DNA from: Duganella radicis
GTDB lineage: Bacteria; Pseudomonadota; Gammaproteobacteria; Burkholderiales; Burkholderiaceae_D
Direction: 5' to 3'
Length of the DNA stretch: 64,000 nucleotides
NCBI RefSeq assembly: GCF_009720825.1
Contig: NZ_WNKY01000023.1
Span: forward strand, 1 to 64,000
Numbering within the stretch: position 1 is the first letter of the stretch; every line of letters begins with the position of its first letter. This document shows positions 8,907 to 17,473 of the stretch, one piece after another. Below the pieces are notes generated by a model. That model was given only the letters and a program-made list of their open reading frames with translations, made no database searches and was not told the DNA's origin. The position numbers and the translations under genes were made by a program.

Positions 8907-9546
8907 GCCGATCCGCCGCCAATCCGGCCTGACCCTGATTGAGCTGGTGATTTTCATGGTCATCGTCGGCGCGGCGGCGGCCGGTATCATGGGTGTGCTC
9001 AACATCGGCGGCAGCAGCAGCGCCGACCCGGTGCGCCGTAAGCAAGCCTTGATGATCGCCGAAGCCCTGATGGAAGAAGTGCTGCTGGCCCGCTTTACTT
9101 ACTGCGACCCGAGCGACCCCAACGCGGCTACTGCCGCCGCACAGGCCAATTGCTCCCCAGGCCAGCAATTGACGATCGGCATACCCGCCGGCGGCCGGCC
9201 CTATGGCAACGTCGCCAACTATGGTGGCGCGGCGGGCACGCCCCGGCGCACTTTTATGACCAACGGCGTGGACGTCGACATTAACGGCCGCCCGCTCGGC
9301 CAAAATACCGCATTGGCTACCATGGGCAATATGGCGCTGGGCGGCATTACCACCACGGTCACGCTCAACTATCTGGACGGCGCAGCCGGCGGCGCACTGG
9401 GGCCGGTCGGACGCACCATCACCTCCGACGCCAACAATCTCAACGCCTTGCGTATCACCGTGCGCACCACCTACGGCACCGGCGCCAACGACTTTGTCGA
9501 ACTGGATGCCTATCGCACGCGCTACGCGCCCAATCTGCTGCCATGA
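8896..9546 (+). CDS. mshD: Minor pilin MshD-like
   Basis: 216 aa. A short basic leader (MSTKPIRRQSG) precedes LTLIELVIFMVIVGAAAAGI, which has Glu5 and a hydrophobic helix. The segment RRKQALMIAEALMEEVLLA is characteristic of MshD/GspI-like minor pilins. The ATG lies inside the end of mshC, and the stop overlaps the start of mshO (ATGA), so expression is likely coupled. The role is inferred from family and position. Confidence 0.83.
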   Translation: MSTKPIRRQSGLTLIELVIFMVIVGAAAAGIMGVLNIGGSSSADPVRRKQALMIAEALMEEVLLARFTYCDPSDPNAATAAAQANCSPGQQLTIGIPAGGRPYGNVANYGGAAGTPRRTFMTNGVDVDINGRPLGQNTALATMGNMALGGITTTVTLNYLDGAAGGALGPVGRTITSDANNLNALRITVRTTYGTGANDFVELDAYRTRYAPNLLP

Positions 9547-10433
9547 AGACCGTCCGCACATACACTCTCAGACAGCGTGGCTTCACGCTGGTGGAGGCCA
9601 TCATCGTCATGGTGCTGACCGGCGTGCTGGCCGGCGTGATGGTGTTGTTCATCCGCCAGCCGGTGCAGAACTACGTCGACGCCGCCGCCCGCGCCGATCT
9701 CAGCGACGCCGCCGATCTTGCCCTGCGCCGCATGGCGCGCGAGCTGCGCGGCGCGCTGCCCAACAGCATTCGCACTACCTTCAACAACGGCGTGTGGTTC
9801 GTGCAGTTCATTCCGACCAAGGCCGGCGGGCAGTATCTAGCGGTGGAGGACAACACCACCAGTGGTACGCCGCTCAGCTTCACCTCGGTGGCAGCCAACA
9901 CATTCAGTGTGGTGGGTCCGCTGCCCATCGGCACCGCCGCGATTGTGCCGAATAACGACTTCATCGCCATCTACAACCTCGGCAACAGCATCGTCGGCGC
10001 GGACGCCTACACCGGCGCCAACGTCGCCAGCATCACTGGCGTGAACAACCTGACCCGGGTGGTCACGCTGGGGAGCAATCCATTCGCGGTCGCTGCCGGT
10101 GGTACGCCCAATGCGTCGCCGGACCACCGGTTTAGCGTGATCACTCCCCCGGTCACGTTCCGTTGCGAGGGTAACGCGAATGGCACCGGTACGCTGGCGC
10201 GCATCACCCAGAGCACATTCGATGCGGTGCAACCGCAACCGGCGGTGGGAGGCAATCCGCTGCTAGCCACCAATGTGCTGGAATGCGACTTCAGCGCCAC
10301 CCAATCGGCCAGCCTGAACAACGGCCTGATCGGCATGACGCTATCGCTGGCGCGTCAGCGCACCGGTGGCGCGGCCAACGGGCTGGAAACGGTCACGCTG
10401 GTCCATCAAATCCACGTGGACAATACGCCATGA
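9543..10433 (+). CDS. mshO: Minor pilin MshO-like
   Basis: 296 aa. The leader ends QRG, then FTLVEAIIVMVLTGVLAGVM with Glu5. The following helix region DLSDAADLALRRMARELRGALPNSIR matches MshO/GspJ-type minor pilins. The large C-terminal domain is beta-rich with Cys residues near 220 and 250. The start overlaps the mshD stop as ATGA, and its own stop overlaps mshP in the same way. Confidence 0.83.
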   Translation: MKTVRTYTLRQRGFTLVEAIIVMVLTGVLAGVMVLFIRQPVQNYVDAAARADLSDAADLALRRMARELRGALPNSIRTTFNNGVWFVQFIPTKAGGQYLAVEDNTTSGTPLSFTSVAANTFSVVGPLPIGTAAIVPNNDFIAIYNLGNSIVGADAYTGANVASITGVNNLTRVVTLGSNPFAVAAGGTPNASPDHRFSVITPPVTFRCEGNANGTGTLARITQSTFDAVQPQPAVGGNPLLATNVLECDFSATQSASLNNGLIGMTLSLARQRTGGAANGLETVTLVHQIHVDNTP

Positions 10434-10885
10434 AGACGACACGCAAACAAACCGGGCTGGCGCTGGTGACCGCGATTTTCCTGCTGGTGGTGCTGGCCGG
10501 CCTGGCGGTGGCTGTAGTGTCGCTGAACACCTCACAGAAGGACGCCGCCGTCAAGGATGAATTAGGCACGCGCGCCTACCTGGCCGCCAAGGCCGGCATG
10601 GAATGGGCGCTGTTCACCGCGCAACCGGGCGGTGCCGGCACGCCGGCCAGCAACCTGAATTGCGTGGTGGCGCCGATCCAGTTCGCCATGCCGCCCGGGA
10701 CGTTGTCGGCGTTTTCGGTCACCATCCAATGCACACAGCCGGTGGCAGGGTTCGGCGTGGCCAGCGGCACGGATCCCACTGCCGGCCACTTCCGGATCAC
10801 GGTCACGGCCTGTAATCAACCGCCGTGTCCGGCGGCCAATCCGGGGCCGGACTATGTACAGCGGGTGATCACGGCGCAGCTTTAA
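10430..10885 (+). CDS. mshP: MshP-like membrane-anchored minor pilin/pilus protein
   Basis: 151 aa. One N-terminal hydrophobic helix (GLALVTAIFLLVVLAGLAVA) follows a basic stretch, without the Glu5 of ordinary pilins, as in MshP/PilX/GspK-like proteins. The segment ELGTRAYLAAKAGMEWALF is typical of this family. The ATG at 10430 overlaps the mshO stop (ATGA). It ends the first block of the pilus locus; a 118-base AT-richer gap follows. No mshQ-like large adhesin follows here, unlike in Vibrio. Confidence 0.8.
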   Translation: MKTTRKQTGLALVTAIFLLVVLAGLAVAVVSLNTSQKDAAVKDELGTRAYLAAKAGMEWALFTAQPGGAGTPASNLNCVVAPIQFAMPPGTLSAFSVTIQCTQPVAGFGVASGTDPTAGHFRITVTACNQPPCPAANPGPDYVQRVITAQL

Positions 10886-10962
10886 AGTCGCAACTGTGTG
10901 GAAATGTGTGTATTTTTGCGGAATCATTGCCATTCTGAGCATATAAATGCGTGCAACTTGAA

Positions 10963-10968
10963 TATAAT
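10963..10968 (+). promoter_or_regulatory. Possible -10 box before mshI
   Basis: A TATAAT lies 35 bases before the mshI start in the only sizeable gap of the pilus locus (10886-11003), a gap that is richer in A/T than its surroundings. No convincing -35 element was found at the right distance (CATATA at 10940-10945 is poor), so a separate promoter for the I-N block is only a possibility. Confidence 0.3.
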
Positions 10969-11003
10969 CAATCATCTAGCGCGTAAACCTCGTGTGTTGA
11001 TCT

Positions 11004-11948
11004 ATGGGCTTCTTCAAGAGAGCTAAAAAAACCGATGGCTGGCTCACTGTCACTTTTTTGAGGGACGGTGTGTGTGCGGGCCGCGTGCAGCGCCGGCGCG
11101 ATGCCAAGGCCTTGGTGGAGCTCTCGGCCTTCTATCCGTCCGACGCCAGCTTCTCGCCCGAAGCGCTCGACAAACTCAACAAGGACCTGAAGGCTGGCGG
11201 CTACAACTGCGGCACCATGCTCAGCGGCGGCGAGTACCAGCTGCTGATGGTCGACGCCCCCAACGTGCCGCAAGACGAATTGAAAACCGCGGTGCGCTGG
11301 CGCTTGAAGGATATGCTCGACTTCCACGTCGACGACGCCACCATTGACGTGCTCGACATCCCGGTGGACGCCAGCAACGCCGCGCGTGGCCACTCCATGT
11401 TCGCGATCGCCGCCCGCAATACGCTGATTCAGTCGCGCCAGACCCTGTTCGAGGAGGCCAAGCTGGGCCTGACCGTGATCGACATTCCGGAAATGGCGCA
11501 GCGGAATATCTCGGCGTTGCTGGAAACCGACGGCCGCGGCCTGGCCATGCTGTCCTTCGACAGCGACGGCGGCCTGCTGACCATCACCTACAAGGCCGAG
11601 CTGTATTTGTCGCGCCGCATCGACGTCACGCTGGAGCAGTTGCGCGAGCGCGATTCCGACCGCCAGCATGCCTGCTTCGACAAGATCACGCTGGAGCTGC
11701 AACGCTCGCTCGATCACTTCGACCGTCAGTTCAGTTATGTGAACGTGCTCAAGCTGTTGCTGGCGCCGACCGGTGCCGAGGGTTTGCACGAGCACCTGGC
11801 CACCAACCTGTACATGCCGGTGGAGGCCATGACGCTGGATGATGTGTTCGACCTCAGCAAGGCGCCGGAATTGCAGGATGCCGCGCAGCAGCAGCGTTTC
11901 TTCCTGACGCTGGGCGCGGCGCTGCGGCATGAGGAGGTGCATCTGTGA
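11004..11948 (+). CDS. mshI: MshI (PilM-like actin-fold pilus protein)
   Basis: 314 aa, predicted cytoplasmic. The N-terminal part (MGFFKRAKKTDGWLTVTF) and the segment PQDELKTAVRWRLKDMLDFHVDDATIDVLDIP match MshI/PilM-type proteins, which form the inner-membrane alignment complex with PilN- and PilO-like partners. There is no membrane segment. It opens the second block I-I2-J-K-L-M-N; its stop overlaps the GTG start of the next gene by 4 bases. Confidence 0.83.
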   Translation: MGFFKRAKKTDGWLTVTFLRDGVCAGRVQRRRDAKALVELSAFYPSDASFSPEALDKLNKDLKAGGYNCGTMLSGGEYQLLMVDAPNVPQDELKTAVRWRLKDMLDFHVDDATIDVLDIPVDASNAARGHSMFAIAARNTLIQSRQTLFEEAKLGLTVIDIPEMAQRNISALLETDGRGLAMLSFDSDGGLLTITYKAELYLSRRIDVTLEQLRERDSDRQHACFDKITLELQRSLDHFDRQFSYVNVLKLLLAPTGAEGLHEHLATNLYMPVEAMTLDDVFDLSKAPELQDAAQQQRFFLTLGAALRHEEVHL

Positions 11949-12655
11949 GCCAGCAGATCAATCTCTTCAATCCCATCTTCCTCAAGCAGAAGAAGATTTT
12001 CACGGCCTTGCCGATGGCCGAGGCGCTGGGCGTGATCGTGGCGGGCGCGCTGCTGCTGAACTGGTACGCGGGGCGCCAGGTGGCGGACCTGGAAAACGAA
12101 GCCGAGACCGGCAAGATCATGCTGGCCAAGCGCGAGCAGCGTCTGACGCAGGCCAAGGCGCAGTTCGCGCCGCGCACCAAGGACCCGGCGCTGGCCGCGC
12201 AAGTGCAGGAGGCCGAGGTGGAGTTGAAGTCGCTGCACGATGTGTCGTCGGTGCTGCAAGGCGGCGCGCTGGGCAATACGGCCGGCTATGCGGAATACTT
12301 CCGCGCGTTCTCGCGCCAGAACGTTAGCGGCCTGTGGCTGACCGGCGTCAGCATCAACGGCGCCGGCAATGACATCGGCTTGCAGGGCAGGGCCATGCAG
12401 GCCACGCTGATCCCGAACTACATCGCCCGCCTGACCGGCGAGCGCGTCATGCGTGGCAAGACCTTTGCCAGCCTGGACATCGCGCGGCCCGGCGCTACCG
12501 AGCTGGCCACGCCGGCTGTGGCGCCGAGTGCGGCAGCGCCACAGCCGGCGCCAAACGCAGCGGCGCCAAATGCCGCAGCTCTGGCACCGGCCCCGGCGGC
12601 CTCGCCGTTCGTGGAGTTCAGCTTGCAATCGACTGTGCAGGAGGCCGCCAAATGA
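11945..12655 (+). CDS. PilN-like alignment-complex protein (second MshI component)
   Basis: 236 aa, GTG start at 11945 overlapping the mshI stop (GTGA). The N-terminus QQINLFNPIFLKQKKIF is typical of PilN-like proteins (the INL motif binds the PilM-like partner). One transmembrane helix lies at about residues 26-42 (ALGVIVAGALLLNWYA), then a periplasmic coiled coil and an Ala/Pro-rich tail (about 185-220). It is expected to bridge MshI and MshJ across the inner membrane. Confidence 0.78.
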   Translation: MSQQINLFNPIFLKQKKIFTALPMAEALGVIVAGALLLNWYAGRQVADLENEAETGKIMLAKREQRLTQAKAQFAPRTKDPALAAQVQEAEVELKSLHDVSSVLQGGALGNTAGYAEYFRAFSRQNVSGLWLTGVSINGAGNDIGLQGRAMQATLIPNYIARLTGERVMRGKTFASLDIARPGATELATPAVAPSAAAPQPAPNAAAPNAAALAPAPAASPFVEFSLQSTVQEAAK

Positions 12656-13401
12656 AACAGCAGCTGCTGCAACAATGGATTAAGCTGAGCACCAAACTGG
12701 ACGCCATGACGCTGCGCGAGCGCGCCATGGTGTTTGTGGCGGTGGTGGCGTCGATCCTGTTCCTGCTGTACACCGTGTCGGCCGAGCCGCTGTTGAATAA
12801 GCAGAAGGCGCTGCGCACCCAGATCAAGCAGCAGCAAAACCAGATCGCCGGCATCGACATGGAAATCACCGCCATGGCGCAGGGTTTTGTGATCGATCCG
12901 GACGCCGCCACACGCGAGAAGCTGCAAGCGGTACGGCGTGAAATCGACACCACCAGCGCCGGTCTGATGGCGGTGCAAAAAGGCCTGGTAGCGCCGGACA
13001 AGATCGCGCCGCTGCTGGAGCATCTGTTGCGCGGTAACGGCAAGCTGAAGCTGATGTCGATGAAGACCCTGCCGGTGACCGGCCTGAATGAGGCGGCGCA
13101 AGCGGCTCAGCCGGCCGCGCCCGCCGCCGCACCGGCCCCGGTCGCCGGCGCCGCGGCCGGTCCCGCGCCGGCCGCGCCGCCGCCACCGCCGAAGCCGCGC
13201 GAGCTGCTGTATCGCCACGGTGTGGAAATCGTGCTGCAAGGGAGTTATCTGGACATGGTCAATTATATGGATGCACTGGAATCCTTGCCGGTGCAGCTGT
13301 TCTGGGGCAAGGCCAAGCTGGACGCCCAGCAGTACCCGAACTCGCGCCTGACGCTGACCCTGTACACGCTGAGCCTGGACCGGAAATGGATGAAGCTATG
13401 A
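12652..13401 (+). CDS. mshJ: MshJ (PilO-like alignment-complex protein)
   Basis: 249 aa. A transmembrane helix lies at about residues 24-41 (RAMVFVAVVASILFLLY), followed by a coiled-coil segment (NKQKALRTQIKQQQNQIAGID) and, after an unusually long Ala/Pro linker (about 145-178), a small C-terminal beta-alpha domain. This is the PilO/GspM layout. The ATG overlaps the previous stop, and its own stop overlaps mshK (ATGA). Confidence 0.82.
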   Translation: MKQQLLQQWIKLSTKLDAMTLRERAMVFVAVVASILFLLYTVSAEPLLNKQKALRTQIKQQQNQIAGIDMEITAMAQGFVIDPDAATREKLQAVRREIDTTSAGLMAVQKGLVAPDKIAPLLEHLLRGNGKLKLMSMKTLPVTGLNEAAQAAQPAAPAAAPAPVAGAAAGPAPAAPPPPPKPRELLYRHGVEIVLQGSYLDMVNYMDALESLPVQLFWGKAKLDAQQYPNSRLTLTLYTLSLDRKWMKL

Positions 13402-13724
13402 AGCGCCTGTTCTGCATCGCCTTGCTGTTGGCCGGCGCGGCCCGGGCGCAAACGCTGGTCGACCCGACCCAGCCGCCGCCGGAATCGCGCCTGCTGCCGG
13501 CCGCCGCCACCGATGCGCCTGTCGTGCCGAAAGGCCCGCAGCTGCAATCGGTGCTGATCGGTTCGCACGGCCGCCAGGTGGCGGTGATCGACGGCCAGAC
13601 GGTGCGCAAGGGTGAAAAGTTTAACGGTGCGGTGCTGGTGGAAGTCCGCAAGAATCAGGTCGTGCTGCAAAACGGCCGCAACAAACAGGTGTTGACGCTG
13701 TTCCCGGAACCGGCGGCTAAATAA
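13398..13724 (+). CDS. mshK: MshK-like periplasmic pilus protein
   Basis: 108 aa. A signal peptide (MKRLFCIALLLAGAARAQ) is followed by LVDPTQPP, the Asp-Pro-Thr-Pro segment shared by MshK and PilP/GspC-like proteins, then a small beta domain (QLQSVLIGSHGRQVAVIDGQ) resembling the homology region that contacts secretins. The ATG at 13398 overlaps the mshJ stop. It precedes the secretin, its expected partner, by 13 bases. Confidence 0.8.
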   Translation: MKRLFCIALLLAGAARAQTLVDPTQPPPESRLLPAAATDAPVVPKGPQLQSVLIGSHGRQVAVIDGQTVRKGEKFNGAVLVEVRKNQVVLQNGRNKQVLTLFPEPAAK

Positions 13725-13737
13725 ACGAAGAACGCTC

Positions 13738-15519
13738 ATGCAAAAAATTCTGACCATCGCCCTCGTGACGACCATGCTGCTCAGCGGCTGCCAGACGCCG
13801 TCCACGCGCGACACCTACGACAAGATCAACAACGAGGTGAGCGCCGCAGCGGCCAAGCCGGCCGCCGCCACCCAGAATGACGCCGTCAACAGCGCCTTGT
13901 TGCCGCCGGTGTCGCAGTTTGCCGACCAGTTGCCGAAAGCGCGCGCGGTGCTGGATGAGCGCTTCAACGTTTCGTTCAACAATGTGCCGGTGCAGCAGTT
14001 CTACAATTCCATCGTGGCTGGCACCCGCTACAACATGCTGATCAATCCCGAGGTGACCGGCAATATCACCGCCAACCTGAAGGACGTGACGCTGTTCGAG
14101 GCGCTGGACGCGGTCCGCGAACTGTATGGCTACGACTACAAGGTGGAGGGCACGCGAATCTACATCCGTCCGCTGACCATGCAGACCAAGATGTTCAAGA
14201 TTAACTACCTGACGGCGATCCGCAAGGGCGCGTCCAGCCTGCGCGTGTCGTCGACCTCGGTGGCGAACGCGGGCACCAGCAACAGCGGCAACCAGAGCAA
14301 CAACGGCGGTGGAAACAACAATAACAATAACAATAGCGGCGGCAACAACGGCTCCGATCCGAGCAATCCTAATGGCACCGGTACACAATCCCAGCGCGAC
14401 TCGGCCAACGTCTCCACCCGCTCCGAAAGCGATTTCTGGCTGGAGCTGAAGACGGCGCTGGAAGCGCTGGTGGAAATCGGCAAGGATGGCCGCAGCGTTA
14501 CCATCAGCCCGCAGTCGGGCGTGATCGTGATCCGCGCCATGCCGGACGAATTGCGCAACGTGGACATGTACCTGCGCGCCACCCAGCTGTCAGTCGACCG
14601 TCAGGTGATTTTGGAAGCCAAGATCCTGGAAGTGGAGTTGAACAGCAACTTCCAGAGCGGCGTGAACTGGGCGGCGTTCGGCAAGTTTGCGGCCGGCGGC
14701 AATAACCGCTTCTCGGCCGGCACGGTGCAGCCGGATACCACGCTGGGGCCGCTTGGCACTTCGCTGAGCAGCGTCGGCAAGGCCGGCATCAATTCCAATC
14801 CGGGCAGCACGCTGGGCGCGGCCGCCGATGCGGCGGGCACGTTGTTCGGCATGGCTTTCCAGACCAGTAATTTCGCCGCGCTGATTTCTTTCCTTGAAGG
14901 GCAGGGCACGGTGCACGTGCTGTCCAGCCCGCGCATCGCCACGCTGAACAACCAGAAAGCGCTGCTGAAAATCGGCACCGACGAGTTTTACGTGACCGGT
15001 GTCAGCACCACCACCACCACCAACGGCACCGGCGCGGGCGTCAGCTCGCCGACCGTGACGCTGCAACCGTTCTTCTCGGGCGTGGTGCTGGATGTGACGC
15101 CGCAGATTGATGAAGACGGCAACATCATCCTGCACGTGCACCCATCGGTGAGCCAGGTGTCGACCATCAACAAGGGCTTGAATCTGGGCTCGCTGGGCAA
15201 CTTCACCTTGCCGCTGGCGGCGTCTTCCACGTCCGAGATGGACAGCATGGTGCGCGGCCAGAATGGCCAGGTGGTGGCGATCGGCGGCCTGATGCGCCAA
15301 GCCACCACCACCGACCGCTCCGGCGTGCCGGGCGCGAACAGCGTGCCGGTGATCGGTGCGCTATTCGGCAGCAAGAGCGAGGTGGTGCAAAAACGCGAAC
15401 TGGTGGTGCTGATCAAGCCGACCGTGATCGAGTCGTCGTCGGACTGGAATCAGGATCTGCTGGATAGCGGCCGCCGCATGAAGGAACTCGATCCGGGCCG
15501 CGCCAAGGGGCGGAATTAA
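13738..15519 (+). CDS. mshL: MSHA pilus secretin MshL
   Basis: 593 aa outer-membrane secretin lipoprotein. The lipobox LLSGC places the lipidated Cys at residue 18. An STN/N0-like domain follows (about residues 75-150), then an Asn/Gly-rich run (about 180-215), an N-domain (NVDMYLRATQLSVDRQVILEAKILEVEL) and the C-terminal secretin domain, with VPVIGALFGSKSEVVQKRELVVLIKP near the end. It lies in the J-K-L-M-N order of MSHA loci and 2 bases before mshM. The secretin at 588-2462 is a diverged paralogue. Confidence 0.92.
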   Translation: MQKILTIALVTTMLLSGCQTPSTRDTYDKINNEVSAAAAKPAAATQNDAVNSALLPPVSQFADQLPKARAVLDERFNVSFNNVPVQQFYNSIVAGTRYNMLINPEVTGNITANLKDVTLFEALDAVRELYGYDYKVEGTRIYIRPLTMQTKMFKINYLTAIRKGASSLRVSSTSVANAGTSNSGNQSNNGGGNNNNNNNSGGNNGSDPSNPNGTGTQSQRDSANVSTRSESDFWLELKTALEALVEIGKDGRSVTISPQSGVIVIRAMPDELRNVDMYLRATQLSVDRQVILEAKILEVELNSNFQSGVNWAAFGKFAAGGNNRFSAGTVQPDTTLGPLGTSLSSVGKAGINSNPGSTLGAAADAAGTLFGMAFQTSNFAALISFLEGQGTVHVLSSPRIATLNNQKALLKIGTDEFYVTGVSTTTTTNGTGAGVSSPTVTLQPFFSGVVLDVTPQIDEDGNIILHVHPSVSQVSTINKGLNLGSLGNFTLPLAASSTSEMDSMVRGQNGQVVAIGGLMRQATTTDRSGVPGANSVPVIGALFGSKSEVVQKRELVVLIKPTVIESSSDWNQDLLDSGRRMKELDPGRAKGRN

Positions 15520-15521
15520 CC

Positions 15522-16415
15522 ATGTACAGCAAACACTTCGGCCTGCGCGAGGCGCCGTTCAGCATCACGCCGGACACCAGCTACTTCTTCACCAGCCCGC
15601 ATTCGCAGGAGGCGCTGAATACCCTGCTGGTGGCGGCCAAGAGCGGCGAGGGCTTCATCAAGATCACCGGCGAAGTGGGCACCGGCAAGACGCTGCTGTG
15701 CCGTAAATTCATCTCGACCATCGGGCCGGATTTCGTGACGGCGTATATTCCGAATCCGTATCTGGAACCGCGCACCCTGATGCTGGCCCTGGCCGATGAG
15801 CTGGAAGTGTCGCTGGAGCGCGATGTCGACCAGCACCAGTTGCTGAAATCGATCACGAACCGGCTGATGGAGCTGGCGCGCGAAGGCAAGCAGGTCTTGT
15901 TGTTGCTGGACGAGGCGCAGGCGATTCCGACCGAGAGTCTGGAAGCCTTGCGCCTGCTCACCAATCTGGAGACCGAGAAGCGCAAGCTGCTCCAGATCGT
16001 GCTGTTCGGCCAGCCGGAATTGAACCAGCATTTGCAGGCGAATTCGATCCGCCAGCTGGCGCAGCGCATCACTTTCCATTACCACCTAGGGCCATTGTCG
16101 CGCGACGATATCGAATACTATCTGGCGCACCGTCTGCGCGTGGCCGGTTATGCGGGCGGGCGTTTGTTCAGCCGTGGCGCGATTGCCGGCTTGTATAAGT
16201 CGAGCGGCGGCATTCCGCGCCTGGTGAACATCATGGCCAACAAGGCGCTGATGCTGTGTTACGGCGAGGGCAAGCAGCAAGTGACGCGCCGTCATGTGAA
16301 TCTGGCGGCCAGCGATACGGTGGCGTCGCAGGGCGGCTTGCGCTGGACGTGGATGGCGGCCGGCGTGAGCCTGCTGATCGCCGCGTGCGGCTTGACCTGG
16401 GCGTTGACCAAATGA
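15522..16415 (+). CDS. mshM: MshM, ExeA-like AAA ATPase
   Basis: 297 aa. It has the family start MYSKHFGLREAPFSITPD, Walker A GEVGTGKT, Walker B LLLLDEAQ and a sensor region ending in GGIPRLVNIMANKALM. A C-terminal hydrophobic segment (about residues 274-293) probably anchors it in the inner membrane. Members assist secretin assembly or localisation. It is placed between mshL and mshN, and its stop overlaps mshN as ATGA. It shares extensive sequence with the ATPase at 2516-3439 but keeps the Walker B Asp. Confidence 0.9.
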   Translation: MYSKHFGLREAPFSITPDTSYFFTSPHSQEALNTLLVAAKSGEGFIKITGEVGTGKTLLCRKFISTIGPDFVTAYIPNPYLEPRTLMLALADELEVSLERDVDQHQLLKSITNRLMELAREGKQVLLLLDEAQAIPTESLEALRLLTNLETEKRKLLQIVLFGQPELNQHLQANSIRQLAQRITFHYHLGPLSRDDIEYYLAHRLRVAGYAGGRLFSRGAIAGLYKSSGGIPRLVNIMANKALMLCYGEGKQQVTRRHVNLAASDTVASQGGLRWTWMAAGVSLLIAACGLTWALTK

Positions 16416-17473
16416 GCCTGATTAATAAAATGTTGCAGGACCTCGATGCGCGCGGCGGTGGCGACGCCTCGGCTTTGCAGCAGGAGGAAGTGAAAGCCGT
16501 GCCGGTGATGGAGCGCGACCGCCGTCCCTTGCTGCTGGGCGGTGCGGCGGTGGGTGTGCTGGTGCTGGCGGCCGGCGGATGGTATGGCTGGCAGTACTGG
16601 CAGGCGCACAAGGCCCCGCCGGTGCCGCAGATGACCAAAGTCAGCGACAGCCGCGTGCTGGATCGCCCGCGCTTCCAGGAGCCGCCAGCGGCTGCCAAGC
16701 CGGATGCCAAGCCGGCGGAACCGGCGCCGGTGGCCGAGGTGAAACCGGAGCCCGCCGCTCCAGCTGCCGCCCCCGAGATCAAGCCTAAGCGTCCTGCGGC
16801 AGACCATGTGGCACGTGAAGAACGTGCCGAACGTCCGGCCCCGGTACGCGCCGCCAAGCCCGCCGCCGCCGAACCGACGGAAGGCGTGGTGGTGCGCGAG
16901 CTGACGCCCAAGCAGGCGTCGGAAAACAGTTACCGCCGCGCGCTGGCGGCGTTGCAGGAAGGTCGCGTGAGCGCGGCGCTGGCAGATCTCGACAAGGCGG
17001 TCGAAACGGATCCGCGCAACGACGCGGCACGCCAGACCTATGTCAGCCTGCTGCTGGAAAACCGCCGCACCGATGACGCGATCCGTCAGCTGCGTCTGGC
17101 GCTCGGCATTGATCCGCGTCAGCCGGGCCTGGCCATGGTGCTGGCGCGCCTGCAACTGGAGAAGGGTGGCCCGGCGCTGGATACGCTGATGAAGACCCTG
17201 CCGTACGCCGGCAATAGTCCCGACTATCATGCCTTCCTGGCCGGCGTGCTGCAACGCGAACAGCGTCATGCCGAAGCGGCCGAGCACTATCGCGACGCCT
17301 TGCAACTGTCGCCGCAAAACGCCGTCTGGTGGATGGGATTGGGGATCTCGCTGCAAGCCGACCAGCATCTGCCGGAAGCACGCGAAGCCTTCAGCCGCGC
17401 CCGCAGCGCCAGCGGCCTGACGCCGGAATTGCGCGGTTTCGTTGACCGCAAGCTGGAACAACTCTCGCGCTGA
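16412..17473 (+). CDS. mshN: MshN, TPR pilus protein
   Basis: 353 aa. The N-terminus MSLINKMLQDLDARGG is the hallmark of MshN. A transmembrane helix follows (about residues 32-52, LLLGGAAVGVLVLAAGGWYG), then a Pro/Ala/Lys-rich linker (about 60-160), then TPR-like repeats to the C-terminus (for example SYRRALAALQEGRVSAALAD and AEHYRDALQLSPQNAVWWMG). The ATG overlaps the mshM stop. It is the last gene of the plus-strand locus and meets the HD-GYP gene tail-to-tail with no gap. Confidence 0.9.
   Translation: MSLINKMLQDLDARGGGDASALQQEEVKAVPVMERDRRPLLLGGAAVGVLVLAAGGWYGWQYWQAHKAPPVPQMTKVSDSRVLDRPRFQEPPAAAKPDAKPAEPAPVAEVKPEPAAPAAAPEIKPKRPAADHVAREERAERPAPVRAAKPAAAEPTEGVVVRELTPKQASENSYRRALAALQEGRVSAALADLDKAVETDPRNDAARQTYVSLLLENRRTDDAIRQLRLALGIDPRQPGLAMVLARLQLEKGGPALDTLMKTLPYAGNSPDYHAFLAGVLQREQRHAEAAEHYRDALQLSPQNAVWWMGLGISLQADQHLPEAREAFSRARSASGLTPELRGFVDRKLEQLSR

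Noticed and set aside
14260..14350. The AAC/GGC-rich stretch in mshL looked like a repeat array.
   Set aside because: It encodes an Asn/Gly linker of the secretin and has no regular repeat-spacer structure; no CRISPR was seen in the window.
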